DNA of 64,000 nucleotides, taken from assembly GCA_021613535.1 (NCBI GenBank), contig CP075497.1, forward strand, positions 62,001 to 126,000, read 5' to 3'. Source of the DNA: Adineta vaga (lineage: Eukaryota; Rotifera). The notes below the pieces were generated by a model that had not been told where the DNA came from, did no database searches, and saw only the letters and a list, made by a program, of their open reading frames with translations. Position numbers and translations under genes: made by a program. Each line of letters starts with the position of its first letter. Positions within the stretch are counted from its first letter, which is position 1. Of this stretch, positions 46,544 to 58,100 are shown piece after piece.

Positions 46544-48171
46544 TTCAATCGATATTCATTCATTTTATTGAAATTATTCCAAAGAAAAAACCGATAAGAA
46601 CGACAACAATTCAATCAATTGAAACTTTTCAACAAAAATTCATTGAATTCTTTTGGTCTAATATGTTTCATTTGATTTTTATTGAAGATTCAAATAAAAA
46701 TTATTATTTCCATTCAGCTTTAAATAATAAGAATTCACCAAGAAATTTGACAATAAAAATCAATTCATTCGATCGTTGTCCATCAATAAATGAAATTTTT
46801 AATGAAACATTTGCACAATTTCATATTCTTCGTCGAATGAAATCTTATCATTTACCATGTTTAAATTCTTCATTAAATCTTTCATGTTTTTACGATGATA
46901 TTCATTTCTGCTTATGTTATCAACATACAAATGGAAAACGTTTATCAAATTGTTTCGAATTTCATCATAATCAAACATTTGATTGTTCAGGTCAAAGTGT
47001 TTGTGAAAATAATGGACAATGTTTTCAAGATTCCTTACAATGTCCAACACGATCAATCTGTGCATGTCAATTATGTTATTATGGAAAACGATGTCAATTT
47101 ACAACAAGTGGATTTGGTTTATCATTAGATGCAATTCTTGGTTATCATATTATTTCAAATGTAAATATTTTTCATCAATCATCAATTACTAAATTTAGTT
47201 TAATATTATCAATTGTTTTTTATATTTGGATTATTTAATAGTATAATTGCATTGATTACATTTCAAAAGCCAAAATTTCGAGAAGTTGGTTGTGGATTAT
47301 ATTTATTGGAACATCAATAACAAGTTTAATCACAACAATTACGTTAGAACTCAAAGTTTTAATATTAGTTTTATCACAAATGAATTCTATTACAAATCAA
47401 TCTTTTTTACGAATTCAATGTTATTCAGTTGATTTTCTTCTACGAACTTTTCTTTATCTTGATCAATGGCTAGATACATCAATTGCTCTGGAAAGAACAA
47501 TGACGGTTATTAAAGGTGTCAAATTCAATAAGAATAAAAGTAAAAAAATTGCAAAAATTATTATGATTTGTCTTATTATAGTAATAACGGGAACAACAAT
47601 TCATGACCCTCTTAATCGACAATTAATTCAAGAAGAAAATGAAGATTTAAATAATTTCAAACGAACATGGCGTATTGTTCGTTATTCATCGAATTTACAA
47701 ACTTATAATACAATCATAAACTCATTTCATTTTTTTCTTCCATTTTTATTAAATTTTATTTTAGTTATTATTTTTTTAATTAAATTAACATATCAACAAT
47801 CAAATCTACAAAGAAAACAAATATCAAAAGAAATATTTCATCAACAATTTCAACAACATAAACATTTATTAATTTCACCAATTGTTTTAGTTATTCTTTC
47901 AATTCCACGTTTAGTTATATCTTATATATCGAAATGTTTAAAATCTAATAATGATTCATGGTTATATCTTTCGGGATATTTTATTTCATTTATTCCATCA
48001 ATTATAACAACTTTAATCTTTATGTTACCATCCAAATTCTATAAAACTGAACTTCGAAATACGATTGTTCATTATCAAACCAAAATTCGGCAACGTTTTT
48101 ATCAAACAAGTAACGCTCGTCAACAGACTCGCTCAGCTCTTTCTCGTATAAGGAGTGCTTTGAAAAGCTAA
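46544..48171 (+). pseudogene. EGF-domain 7TM receptor, 5'-truncated and with paired frameshifts
   Basis: An open frame runs straight out of the C-rich array with no signal peptide. First comes an ectodomain with a Cys-rich EGF-like module (C-x-N-N-G-Q-C-F, C-x-C-x2-C-Y-Y-G-K-R-C, about 46985-47095), then seven hydrophobic segments and an Arg/Ser-rich tail. Near 47233 and 47310 the frame shifts by one and back again: the intervening 75 bp make sense only in another frame (L-F-N-S-I-I-A-L-I-T-F). Either two indels have accumulated or the assembly has errors. The first Met in the truncated frame is 46663. A chemosensory role is inferred from family type only. Confidence 0.7.
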
Positions 48172-48589
48172 CGTTACATTCGTATCTCCATATCTCGAAA
48201 ACCCTATGGTCAACTTTTAGAAAAACAACAGTTTTTTTTTCATAAGAAGTGTCCTCTCTTGAAGAAAAGTGACCCATAAAAAAAATTCAAACAACTAATA
48301 CTAGAATCCTGTTTCCCGAACCAAAAAGTGTTTTGGTCAAATGTGTAAAAAACAGTCCTTTGCCTAAAAAAATTTTTTTAAAAAGAACTTTTAAAAAGTA
48401 ACATCAGATTCGAAATTCTCGCAACGAAATATCCCTAGAAGTGTGTTTTTAGAAAAAAATGATTTTCGATGTTTCTTTGAACCTGCGAACATACAAGTAA
48501 ACAAGCAAACAATTTATGTTTCTAAGACTCTTCTCTACGAGAAAGAGAATAGTAGAAAAACCTTCAACAGTGGTCTCAAATTAATTTCA
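48172..48589. other. Non-coding stretch
   Basis: Nothing recognised. The RT homology of the next element starts abruptly near 48590, so it is 5'-truncated. Confidence 0.4.
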
Positions 48590-49490
48590 AACAAGATACT
48601 TTATTATGTACGATTGATATTGCTAACCTCTATACAATGATCTCACAAATCGAATGTCTATCAGTTGAAGTCATTATTCGTTTAGCAAGTTTTTCTATTA
48701 AGAATAATTATTTTGAATATAATGGTCAATATTATCATCAAATAAGAGGAGGAAGAGCAATGGGTTCTCCTCTTACTTTAACTATAGCCAACTGTTATGT
48801 GTTTTTCTTTGAACAGAAAATTATTCGTCAAATCCGTAATAGTTTCGGTTTATATTATCGTTGTATTGATGATGTTTTTATCATTATCAATTGGCCAGAA
48901 CGTCATTTTAAGAAACAAGTTGATCAATTGAATACGTTTGATTCCAATATTAAATTATTAGCTAATATTAATTTACAAGCTGATTTCTTGGATCTGCATT
49001 TGGAAAATAAAGATGGACAACTATTTACTTCTGTATATTATAAACCATCTTATGAACCATACTATTTACCATTCAACAGCATTCATCCGTTACATATGAA
49101 AAAGAACATACCTTTCACGGTGTTCGTGCGCTTCAGTATTGCTCAACTTTCCAATCATATGAAAAGGAACGTGATCATCTAAAAATGGCTCTCCTATTAA
49201 ATTAATATCCAAGTAAATTTATTGATCAACAATTTAATCATTTATTTACAAAATTCAATACTGATCAACCATTAACTTCAATTAATTATTATACTACTCG
49301 TCAGAAAATTAGTTATGTTCATTCATTTCACTTATTGTTCAAGTATGAGGAGTTTTTCTCAGAAATTTCATAATCTATGGCTTAAGTATTTTTCTAAATC
49401 TCCAATAAATGACATCACACCAATTCTGGACACTCGCAACATCGATAATCTTCAACGTCGACTTGTCAATATTCGAATTTCATTATAAAA
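48590..49490 (+). pseudogene. Second Athena-type RT fragment, frameshifted
   Basis: Homologous to 41643-42787, starting at motif A (C-T-I-D-I-A-N-L-Y-T). It keeps R-G-G-R-A-M-G-S-P-L and motif C C-I-D-D (Cys for Tyr). After about 49130 the frame is lost: the next residues continue in another frame (R-Y-C-S-T-F-Q-S-Y) with an internal stop near 49200 and further shifts. The C-terminal D-I-T-P-I-L-D-T-R is still readable near 49420. No endonuclease domain. Confidence 0.8.
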
Positions 49491-49649
49491 GGTTTGTGAT
49501 TAACATTTATTTCTCGATGTTCATTTCTTCACCTATCTATTTATCTATTTATCTATTTATATATTACTTAATCGTTTTCTATTTTGGTTGTTGTTACCAT
49601 ATCTATTATTCATTTCTGTATTTTCTCATTTTTTTATTTTCGCTTTCAT

Positions 49650-49726
49650 AAAATATGCAAAGCCCTGATGAGTGTTTCTTATTTTTAAATAAAATACACG
49701 AAACGCGTCGACAAAGCAATATTCTG
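49650..49726 (+). ncRNA. Hammerhead ribozyme at the 3' end of the second Athena copy, intact core
   Basis: CTGATGA core, stem II GTGT/ACAC with an AT helix above it, GAAA, a minimal stem III (C-GC-G) and GTC. The distal part of stem I pairs AATAT with ATATT and GC with GC, with a bulge. It lies about 160 bp after the RT reading frame, as in the copy at 43061. Confidence 0.8.
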
Positions 49727-49982
49727 AATTTATTATTAATTGAAAACATCTTATTATTTCAAATACTTTAAATTAGAAAAGATCGACTGCTGAAGAAGCA
49801 AGAGTTGACATTAGCAAATTAATTCATATAATCTTTGTATAGGTTAATTCGTTTTACATCTGATTTACCCTTGTGAACTATAGATTTCTTTGCTAACTTT
49901 CAATTTTGAGAATAAACGTTGGAAGTTCTTGTTAAAAAAACTTTTAATTTTGTTTTCATTTTCTTATGCAAGTTGTCAAAAA

Positions 49983-50057
49983 AGCTACCTGAAGACTAGA
50001 CCATTGAGAAAGGTCGCAACTATAGTAGTAGCTATCTATCTTTTTAATTCACACCCT
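49983..50057 (+). ncRNA. Decayed Terminon hammerhead tail 1
   Basis: gctacctgaagactagacc...ggtcgcaactatagtagtagc follows the layout of the intact copies at 12883 and 13341, with CTGAAGA for CTGATGA, GCAA for GAAA and GTA for GTC. Only one C-rich unit (cacaccc) remains downstream. Confidence 0.65.
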
Positions 50058-50199
50058 TTATAGATTAACTACGTTTCATCATACATTAGTTTTAACCTTC
50101 GAAATTTTATCTTGTTGATAGTCTTTTTTGACTATTATACGGATAATTATTTCAATAGTAAGGTTTATCAACTAATTTAATGTAGTTACGGATTCTTAA

Positions 50200-50277
50200 C
50201 ATACCTGTCGAGTCCCTTAAACAAGGACGAAACATGTCGTATGATACTTTGAATCTACTTTTCTACAAACACACCCT
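50200..50277 (+). ncRNA. Hammerhead-like tail 2
   Basis: Perfect stem I CATAC/GTATG, stem II GTCC/GGAC, GAAA and a GTC triplet. The first core segment reads CTGTCGA, two changes from CTGATGA. A short acacaccct tract follows at about 50268. Confidence 0.7.
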
Positions 50278-50392
50278 CATACCTAACAATTGCATATACT
50301 CCTACCACAGTGCCTCTTAGTTGTCCAACTACGCAGATTATGTAAGCTTCTCTGTGATCTCCGGATCATTCGGATAGCTTACGCAGTGTAAA

Positions 50393-50460
50393 GCCGCCTG
50401 ATGATTCCTTTAGCAGGGATGAATTCGCGATAATGGCGTGCTTTGACTCACCCACCCCTC
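50393..50460 (+). ncRNA. Decayed hammerhead tail 3 with C-rich tract
   Basis: Intact CTGATGA, a stem II remnant (TTCC...GGGA), GAAT for GAAA, no GTC, stem I GCCGC/GGCG. Followed by cacccacccctc. Confidence 0.55.
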
Positions 50461-50464
50461 AAGA

Positions 50465-50562
50465 TCTGATGATCTTCTTAGCAGAACTGAAATCTGGATT
50501 ATGGCAGCTAGACACACCCTACCATCGCCCTCACCCCTACACCAACACACTCACACCCATGC
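50465..50562 (+). ncRNA. Decayed hammerhead tail 4 with degenerate C-rich array
   Basis: CTGATGA and GAAA are present with a TTCT/AGAA stem II. The cleavage triplet is lost. About 50 bp of degenerate CCCACA/CCCTCA units follow (50511-50560). Confidence 0.55.
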
Positions 50563-50829
50563 ATAGGTGGTTTAGAAGACTTGTAGCAGACATCAAATAC
50601 TAGAATCAAGTGAACATGAGATTGTCATGAAAATCTTTGTGAGATCGCAATGTGTTTGCCTAGTACTTTAAATGCGGCAAAATTGAGTTTAAATCACGGC
50701 TCCTCTGTGAATACGAGAGTCAATTATGTGGACCTACACTCTCATTCCTATATTTGAAAAAAATCATAGAAAAATCATTGTGACGATAAGAAAAGCTATA
50801 AAGTTTTGTGCGGCTGAACAACTTTCCTT

Positions 50830-52037
50830 CTAATTGTATTCGTTTTCTTCCGTTTCTTCTTGGTAAGTTGCCTCTGATTCTTCCGTTTCTCCGTACGCAA
50901 TTTTCAGATCATCAATATCGTATTCTTCTTCATTGTCGCAATCTTCCAGATAATTGGTTTCGTCTTCGTCAAACCAATCATCTTTGTCGACAGATTCTGA
51001 ATCCAGGTCGTCTAAATCTTCCAAATTGGTGACAGCATATATTTCGTAGCATAGGTCCTGGTTGAGCATATATTTATATGGAATATAACAATATCCATTG
51101 TCACCCTATCGTTACATGAAAAGTGAATCTTTCTGATTATCGAATCATATTTACCCATTCTGGTCCCCATGAATTTCGTACAATGAATGTCTCGTATTTT
51201 TCACTATAACCAACAGCTAGCATTGCATGTCTAAAATGTTCAGTTTTAGAAAACAATTTCTTTCACTTTGCGCATGGAGAATACAATCAAATTCTCACCC
51301 ATTCTTTGGTTGGGGCTTATTCTCAGGTGGTGTTTGTATACGTCCCTTATTCTTTCCTTGTGCCTGAAATTCAGGTTGATCGATACGCAAGACATGCTTT
51401 CATTTCATGCAAGTTGTGTCCAATTTCCATCGAACCAGTGATTTGTAAATCTGCTGCGTTCTCAAAAGCTTCGTCGCTGGGGCATGTATCTTTTAGATCT
51501 TCTCTATAAGGCCATATTGTTTCAAGACAACTGCCACGTTCTTTCAATGCTTCTAGAGCACATGTAATAGAACAACCTGTATCTTGTACGTGCCCATTAT
51601 AATTTGGATCTCTGACACGAGCATCGTAATAAATAAATAATCGGCTAATATCAATTTCTTTGCCCCAAGTTCTTTTCAATAGATATTCGTAGGCACCTTA
51701 AATTCAACTTTAATTAATCTGTTGCAAAGAAAGTTCTACTTACCGGCAAAATCATTCCCTACGCTAAAATCAACGAAATTTCACATATTTTATCTGATGA
51801 AATATCTCATGTAAAATTCTATACATACCAACTACTAATAAATTCTTGCCGTTCCACGGGCGTCATTCCTTTACGAAGATCAACTTTAAATGGAAGTTCA
51901 GATTGACCGAAACGAATATGATCGGAAAATTTTTGTTTTAATCTTGGATATGAAGGAGGACTTTCCGCCTTTGGACAACCATTAATAGCATATTTTTTGT
52001 TGGTTTTTCGATCAACTAAATAGCCTGGGGTTGCCAT
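50830..52037 (-). pseudogene. Papain-like (C1) cysteine peptidase gene, locally damaged
   Basis: Exons (minus strand) 52037-51829, 51763-51744, 51696-51299, 51230-51155 and 51105-50830. V-D-L-R-K-G-M-T-P-V-E leads to the nucleophile Cys in S-S-C-V-G-N. H-A-M-L-A-V-G-Y and R-N-S-W-G-P-E-W-G supply the catalytic His and Asn. The C-terminus is a long Asp/Glu-rich tail. The second exon is only 20 nt, and its first base completes the catalytic Cys codon. Near 51390 the frame breaks after M-K-A-C-L-A, where relatives have a G-Y-P-F-V-F-G strand; the frame resumes one base off, so a deletion is likely. No signal peptide is seen. It could still be expressed from an alternative junction, but I see none. 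Confidence 0.65.
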
Positions 52038-54369
52038 TGGTCAACTTCGTACGATTTTACAAGAGAAGAATATGTGTTGTTGTTGTTGTTTCTGTTCAGA
52101 AGTTGATTTGTAACCTAGGTGATGGTTTGTGTCTCGTTTCTTTCTATTTATATAGGCATGTCGTTTGTTGATTCTGTTAGTACGTTGTTTTGTCAGTAAG
52201 AAGCATAATTTATGCAGAAAGAAAAACAATTATGGTAATATTTCAAGTTGTTTTAGCCGTTTGAATAAGGATTCTTTTCCAGAGTCCGCGAAAATGTATT
52301 CAATCGCCTAAATCATAGAACATATTCTATGAATCTTGCTAAATTTAGTAGAAAAACAAATGAATTTCAAAGGTTAATGTACCTGATTCGAAATGCATCT
52401 TGAAGATGTGAGTTTAAAGAAACGAAGAAATAATTCAAAGCAACCATACGACGCGCGGATGCAGATTAGAGATTTTTATTTTTTGAAAGTGAGATAAATT
52501 AGTTAGTTTGGTTATGGAATAATACCGTTGTTGATGCTCGGCTTTCGTTGCGGGAGTTTGAACAAGGTTCGAATGTGTTTTTGTTTTCTGAAATAGATGA
52601 AAAGATGAATATGTATCAATGAATAAATGAACGAATTATTCCCTCGACTGAAAGGCGGGCCATGTCGAAAAAAAGTGATCAAAAAATAGAAACTCGGTTG
52701 TGCGTGTGTCTGTCGCAGGTCAAAGATGAATGGTCAACTTTTAGTGATATGATGAAAACTCTATAAAACATGGTTTGGGAGGGCTGTTAATGGTGAATGT
52801 TCGTTGGAGAAAGCATCGAGGTTAACTGTGATAGCGAAGACCGTCTGAGCGCTCGAAGAGAATTATCCTCACGTGATACACATTCATGGGTGTTGCGGTA
52901 GCTACAGGGAATCGATGTAGTCAATCAATAGCGGTGCAGGATTTGAAAAGCTTGAGATCAACCTCGAGGGTGGATCAAAGTGAAGGGATGGGTGAATGAG
53001 AAGATATAATGTATAGGCTGACGTGTAGAAGTGGCAATGAAGTCTATAAATGAACGGCTGGAATGGAGAATAAATACCAGAGTAAAAGAAAATCAATAAA
53101 ACTCCTATTGCAGAAATCAGATTCAATAACGTCTTTGCATACAAAACTGCAGCCGAAGCTAGCGTGTTGTGCAATGGAAAACCGGAAAGATAAGGAGCGC
53201 AAGTGTAGAAATTTTGAGCATCTTGCTTTTTCTACCCAGTACAATTTCTCCGTATGTCATACGTTCACCATAGATATTTCGTATTTGTCATCGGATGCCC
53301 ATGCTAATGGCATATAATGAAAACGCCTAAATACCTGCACCAGAACTGCTGCTCCAAACAAAATCTCAACTATCGCTCAGAAAGTTCTTTAAGACCATTC
53401 CATATCACACCCGCAGGTCGCCGCATTTCCAATCGCTCAACAGTCGAAAGGAGTAATATCTGTATATTCAAGAAAAACCCTGTCCTATATAACCACTGCC
53501 CACTATGCCGGCCATCATCTCACACAAACGCATGAGAAATAGCGCAGATGCTGATTCGTATGGAACCAAACGGTCAATCATCGCTTCTACCACACCACCT
53601 TAGACAAAGACTACTGCGTCCAAAAAATACCCTCGAGATAATTGGGAAAAACCAAAACTTCTTCGAATCTCAAAGCGAATGCAATTCGACGACACACAAG
53701 CAGATTCCTACATATACACCATCAAAACTAAATCTTCATTCCTATCCACAGAGTAAAAACACCGATCCTCCCAATTCCCTGCTACCTGATTCCATCAGCA
53801 CCGCAAATTCTTATTCAACGTTGAAATGAAGCTTCTTTCACTTCATAAACCATGTAATAGCCAAAATCATGAGGCTCGATATCCAAACTATATTCCCTTT
53901 ATATGTAAAAACCTTCCACTTCAATCCCTCCAATAAATAAGAAAATTCGATTCTACTGTAAAATTCTCACCTCCCCTGCACATATACCGATGTCGACCAA
54001 ACCTAACAACATACTCGTGAGCCTTTCTCTGTCTGACAACATAATTTCCGAGCATCACATCTCCTTTGTCACTGCGAAACGAGATCTACAGTCGATCGTA
54101 AAATCAACTTCCCAGTTAGGATTATCACCAACAATCCATACATATCCAACCGGGCGTATCTGCGAACATGGAGGAGAGCGTTTCTTCCTCTCGCAATATG
54201 AATTTCAACGATCGAAATACTGATTGTGACTCGGAAAGAGAAGCTCTATTTGACGGAAAAACATCCGAATCGATATGTCCGATGGTCACGAACTTAGGAT
54301 CCGAAATCGAAATTTTCATTTGCTCTGCGTCATGGAATAATATAGGTTGGAAGATTTTAAGATATAGTA
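52038..54369. other. Long stretch without recognised genes
   Basis: Several open frames of 60-95 codons exist on both strands, but none has family features or supporting splice structure. No telomeric array or clear inverted repeat was seen. Confidence 0.4.
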
Positions 54370-54780
54370 ATAGATGGGATAAAAGAAAATTTGGTTTCCT
54401 TATTTGATTCTGGTTTGAACAAATTACCAACTTTTCGCGATGTAGTTTGGCGTGGTGTTTCAAATGATATTGGAAAGAAATGAGAAAATCACTTGGTGGA
54501 GTATCAATTCGTGTTCTTCTTCTGTTAATGGTATCAAAGATTTTATTGGAAATCAAACAAATTGTACACTTTTCATGTGGATCGAATGTGTCAATGGAAA
54601 GAAAATGTCATGAAGTTATACTAAATATGAAAATGAAGAAGAAATTATTTTGAGAATTGGAAGTGAAAGAAGATCCGTTAGAACAATCAAATTATTCATT
54701 TCTTGTTCATCTTGTTCAAACTGATGATGATGAACAATTTACAAATGAAAACAATTCACAGAGATAAAAGTCGGTCGATT
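54370..54780 (+). pseudogene. ADP-ribosyltransferase (ART) domain remnant
   Basis: Readable blocks in shifting frames: L-P-T-F-R-D-V-V-W-R-G-V (the R of the R-S-E triad), then after a stop/frameshift at about 54481 W-W-S-I-N-S-C-S-S-S (the S-x-S block), then L-F-M-W-I-E-C-V-N-G-K and E-N-E-E-E-I-I-L (the E-x-E block). The order fits an arginine-type mono-ADP-ribosyltransferase, a domain often joined to NHL repeats in bdelloids. In-frame stops mean it is not translated as such. Confidence 0.6.
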
Positions 54781-54816
54781 GTTTGATTAGGAAATCTTTT
54801 CCAGAAAAGAACCACT

Positions 54817-55374
54817 TTGTTTTATGCGATTCGTATGGAACTGACGAAGAAAAAAAGATTTTTAAAATCAAATTTCTTTCGTTTTTCTTTTGAAGAACTC
54901 CAACTCAATAAAAGGAAGCAAAATGCACAAACAGTCGCAGGAGGAAATGAAAAAGGCGATCAACTTAATCAATTCAATTGTCCCATTTTTGTCTTTGTTG
55001 ATTCCGAACAATCTGTTTATGTTTCAGATTATTACAATCATCGTGTCATGAAATGGAGAAAAGATGCGAACGAAGGAATTATTGTTGCTGGAGGAAATGG
55101 CGAAGGAAATCATCTGAATCAATTGAAGTATCCCAATGGAATCATTGTTGATGATGAAGGTCAAATTCATGTTGCAGATTGTAATAATCATCGAATAATG
55201 CGTTGGTGTGAAGAAAGTCGAGAAGGTGAAATAATTGTTGGTAGAAATGGAGAAGGAAATGAATCATATCAATTGTCTTATCCCTGTGGTTTATCATTTG
55301 ATGTTCAACGAAATCTTTATGTTGCTGATTTCGGAAATCATCGAATTTTGAGATTTGATTTAGTTTGTGAATAA
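54817..55374 (+). CDS. NHL-repeat protein, C-terminal part of a former ART-NHL gene
   Basis: Up to 185 aa, with three NHL blades: each has V-A-G-G-N-(G/E)-x-G-(D/N) followed by N-Q-(L/F) and a Y/V-A-D-x-x-N-H-R-(I/V) strand (about residues 45-180). NHL propellers bind proteins or RNA; this one has too few blades for a closed propeller on its own. The N-terminal 30 residues look like the linker that normally follows the ART domain, so the reading frame is probably the 3' part of the broken gene just upstream rather than an independent gene. Confidence 0.6.
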   Translation: MFYAIRMELTKKKRFLKSNFFRFSFEELQLNKRKQNAQTVAGGNEKGDQLNQFNCPIFVFVDSEQSVYVSDYYNHRVMKWRKDANEGIIVAGGNGEGNHLNQLKYPNGIIVDDEGQIHVADCNNHRIMRWCEESREGEIIVGRNGEGNESYQLSYPCGLSFDVQRNLYVADFGNHRILRFDLVCE

Positions 55375-56313
55375 AAGACAATGAATTTTGTTTTTGAAAA
55401 TATTTCAATTGTTTTGAGATTTATTTTTGTGAATTTATTTTGAAAATTTCGTCAATTCGATGAATTTCTTTGTATTTTCGAACGATAAAATCAAATTTCA
55501 CATATCGCTTTGAAATCGATTCTTTTTGCAAAACAAATGTTTTGATCACAAAAATGAGATTTTCCTTTTTTTAGAATTTGAATGACAACAATTTTCACAT
55601 TAGCAAATCACCCTCATTTGATTTTGTGTGTCGACATCGTTCGATTTCAAAGAAGCATCATTTGCGGAAAAGAGAAAAATTGTTTCAGATTTGCTAAGAA
55701 ATCTAATTGGTAGAAATGAACGAAAATTGAATTGATTTGTTTGATGTTTCGATATCACAAAAATATTCTTCATTCGGAATATCGTTTCATTCACTTCGGA
55801 AATACCATTTGACATAAAAAATCCAATCGAAGCACAAATGTGTTCATTTTTTATTCATCTCATCACTGTGATTTCTACACAATATTCTCATTCATTGGAA
55901 AGAAAACGAATGTTCATATGTTCAATGACAGAAATCATTCACATTTGCAAAATAAACTATCTTAATTTCCCTTTTTTTATGTCGACGATGTCAACATGTA
56001 ACTTCTCTGCACATATTTGTTAATGAAATTCAATCAACTTGTATTTCAGATCATCGCGATATTGTCGTGTCGAGTGATCTTAATTTCTTGTTGAGTATAT
56101 AGAAAAGTTTAGTGCTTTTATCACTGTTAGGACAAAGAAGTTGGTTGTTTCTCTTTCTTAGTTAGATAAGAATAGCAAAAGGTTTTTTCTCTTTATTACT
56201 TTTGTAATCTCCATCTGCATTTATCATGTAAAGACACGTTTGTGAGCACGTGTTTTGAGTTTCGCATTGCCAATATATTGAATAACCAAGATTTTCTTCA
56301 GATTTTTTTGATT
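55375..56313. other. AT-rich intergenic region
   Basis: Nothing recognised beyond the putative promoter side of the next gene. Confidence 0.4.
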
Positions 56314-57291
56314 ATGTATAGTACGATAACATTAACATCTTCGAATCTATCTATCCCACGTCTTGGCTATGGTACAGGGTCAAAATGGCGAAATGGTGAA
56401 ATGGTGAAATCAATCGATGAATCTTTAGTCATTGCCATTCGTCAAGCATTAACTTTAGGATATCGACATTTAGATTGTGCTGAAATATATTCTAATGAAG
56501 AATCTGTTGGAGAAGCTATTCGTCTTCACGGACTTTCACGTGATAAATTATTTATCACTTCAAAAGTTTACAATAATATTGAAAATATATCTAAAGCGTG
56601 TGATGATACATTGAATCGTTTAGGTATTGATTATCTCGATCTTTGGTTAATTCATTCACCATTTTTTGATCGAAATAAAACTTCATTAGAAAAAGTTTGG
56701 AAAGATATGGAAAATTTAGTTGATAATGGGAAAGTTAAAGCAATTGGAGTTAGTAATTTTCAAATTGAACATTTAAAAGAATTATTTGATTTAAAACCAA
56801 AAATCCGACCAGTTGTTAATCAAAGTAAATTCAATAGATTTTTCTATATGTAATTAATATTGAATTTAGTTGAACTTCATCCTTATATTTATAAAGAATC
56901 AAAAGATTTACTCGCTTATTGTAAATTAAATAATATTATTATTCAAACTTTTGCACCACTTGCTTCACTTGCTCATAAACCTAATGGACCAGTAGATCGA
57001 ATAGTAAATGATTTAGCTAAAAAATATGATCGATTACCTGCACAGATTCTACTCAAATGGAATTTAAGTAAAGGTTAGTTTAATTCATTATCTCATCATC
57101 GTGTAATTATTGTTATTACAGGTGATATTACGATAACAACATCGAATAAACGTGAACATTTAGAAGATTTTCTTAAAGTTAATGATGAAAATTTTCAATT
57201 AACTGATGATGATATTAATGAAATTGATGAAGCTGGAAGCAAATTGTACTATCGTAGATGTTGGAAACAACAAATTGAAGGATCACAATAA
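56314..57291 (+). CDS. Aldo-keto reductase
   Basis: Exons 56314-56824, 56870-57073 and 57122-57291 join in frame to about 294 aa, slightly short for the family. The AKR tetrad is visible: Asp and Tyr in H-L-D-C-A-E-I-Y, Lys in F-I-T-S-K-V-Y and His in L-W-L-I-H-S-P. Further signatures are G-x-R-H-L-D, I-G-V-S-N-F and the NADPH-binding T-T-S-N-K. The enzyme reduces aldehydes or ketones with NADPH in the cytosol; the substrate cannot be told. Two 45-48 bp introns. It looks intact and is probably a normal host gene. Confidence 0.85.
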
Positions 57292-58100
57292 AACTATTTT
57301 ATGAATGACAATCAAATTACAGAATCAAAATTATAACTCAAAATGTTTTCTTCTACTTTTATTTTCAAAGTATTTCCATATTTGGCCATTCGAACAACTA
57401 CAATTTGTGATATTGTTCATCTAGAGTAATGTAGGTGTGTGAATGAGAGTTACAAGACATATTCAGAAAAAGATCATAGACTTTTCTTCTCTTGATGAGA
57501 GTACACAAAAACAAGTAAAATACACATAACATTTCTCAAGAAAAATCAAACTACTTCTCTTCGACTCTGCTTAGTTGGTTTGAACATTTTTCTTTTAAAT
57601 TTTTTGAAATGACTCTTTAAAAATAATATTGTTCCCTATCTCAGTAAACGATTTTCAATGTTCTTTCTATGTATGGTATGTGCTAATTCATCTCTGTCGT
57701 GTTCAATTTCTAAACACTAATTTAAACTGCATTATTTCAGCTAAAAACCGAACCGTGCCAATTTGGCATGCAACAATCGCGATGCGATTCGATTTCGATT
57801 TTAGAATCGGATTGTTTGGAATCGGTATTGGTGCATGCCTAGTGCCAATCTCTGCCATCCGCGCCCTCAATTTTGTATTGCCAAAAGATTAGCTGATTAT
57901 TTCAATAAGTAAACTTCGAACATCGCACTACTTGAAAGTGACAAATTCATAAGCATAATGAAGTATTTGGAATAGACAAAAGAAAGATAAATCTAATTAG
58001 AAGAATATAAAGTTTCAATTGAATTATTTAATTTTTAAAAAAATGAAAAAATGATCATGTCATAGGTTATTTAACTTTCAAACATTAGGTTTTTGTCATC
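57292..58100. other. Intergenic region
   Basis: A 30-codon stretch around 57750-57840 has nested inverted motifs (gaatcg/cgattc) but no boundaries. No gene is supported. Confidence 0.35.

Noticed and set aside
53063-53829. Run of three medium open frames on the + strand
   Set aside because: No family signal, no consistent splice sites and low-complexity composition.
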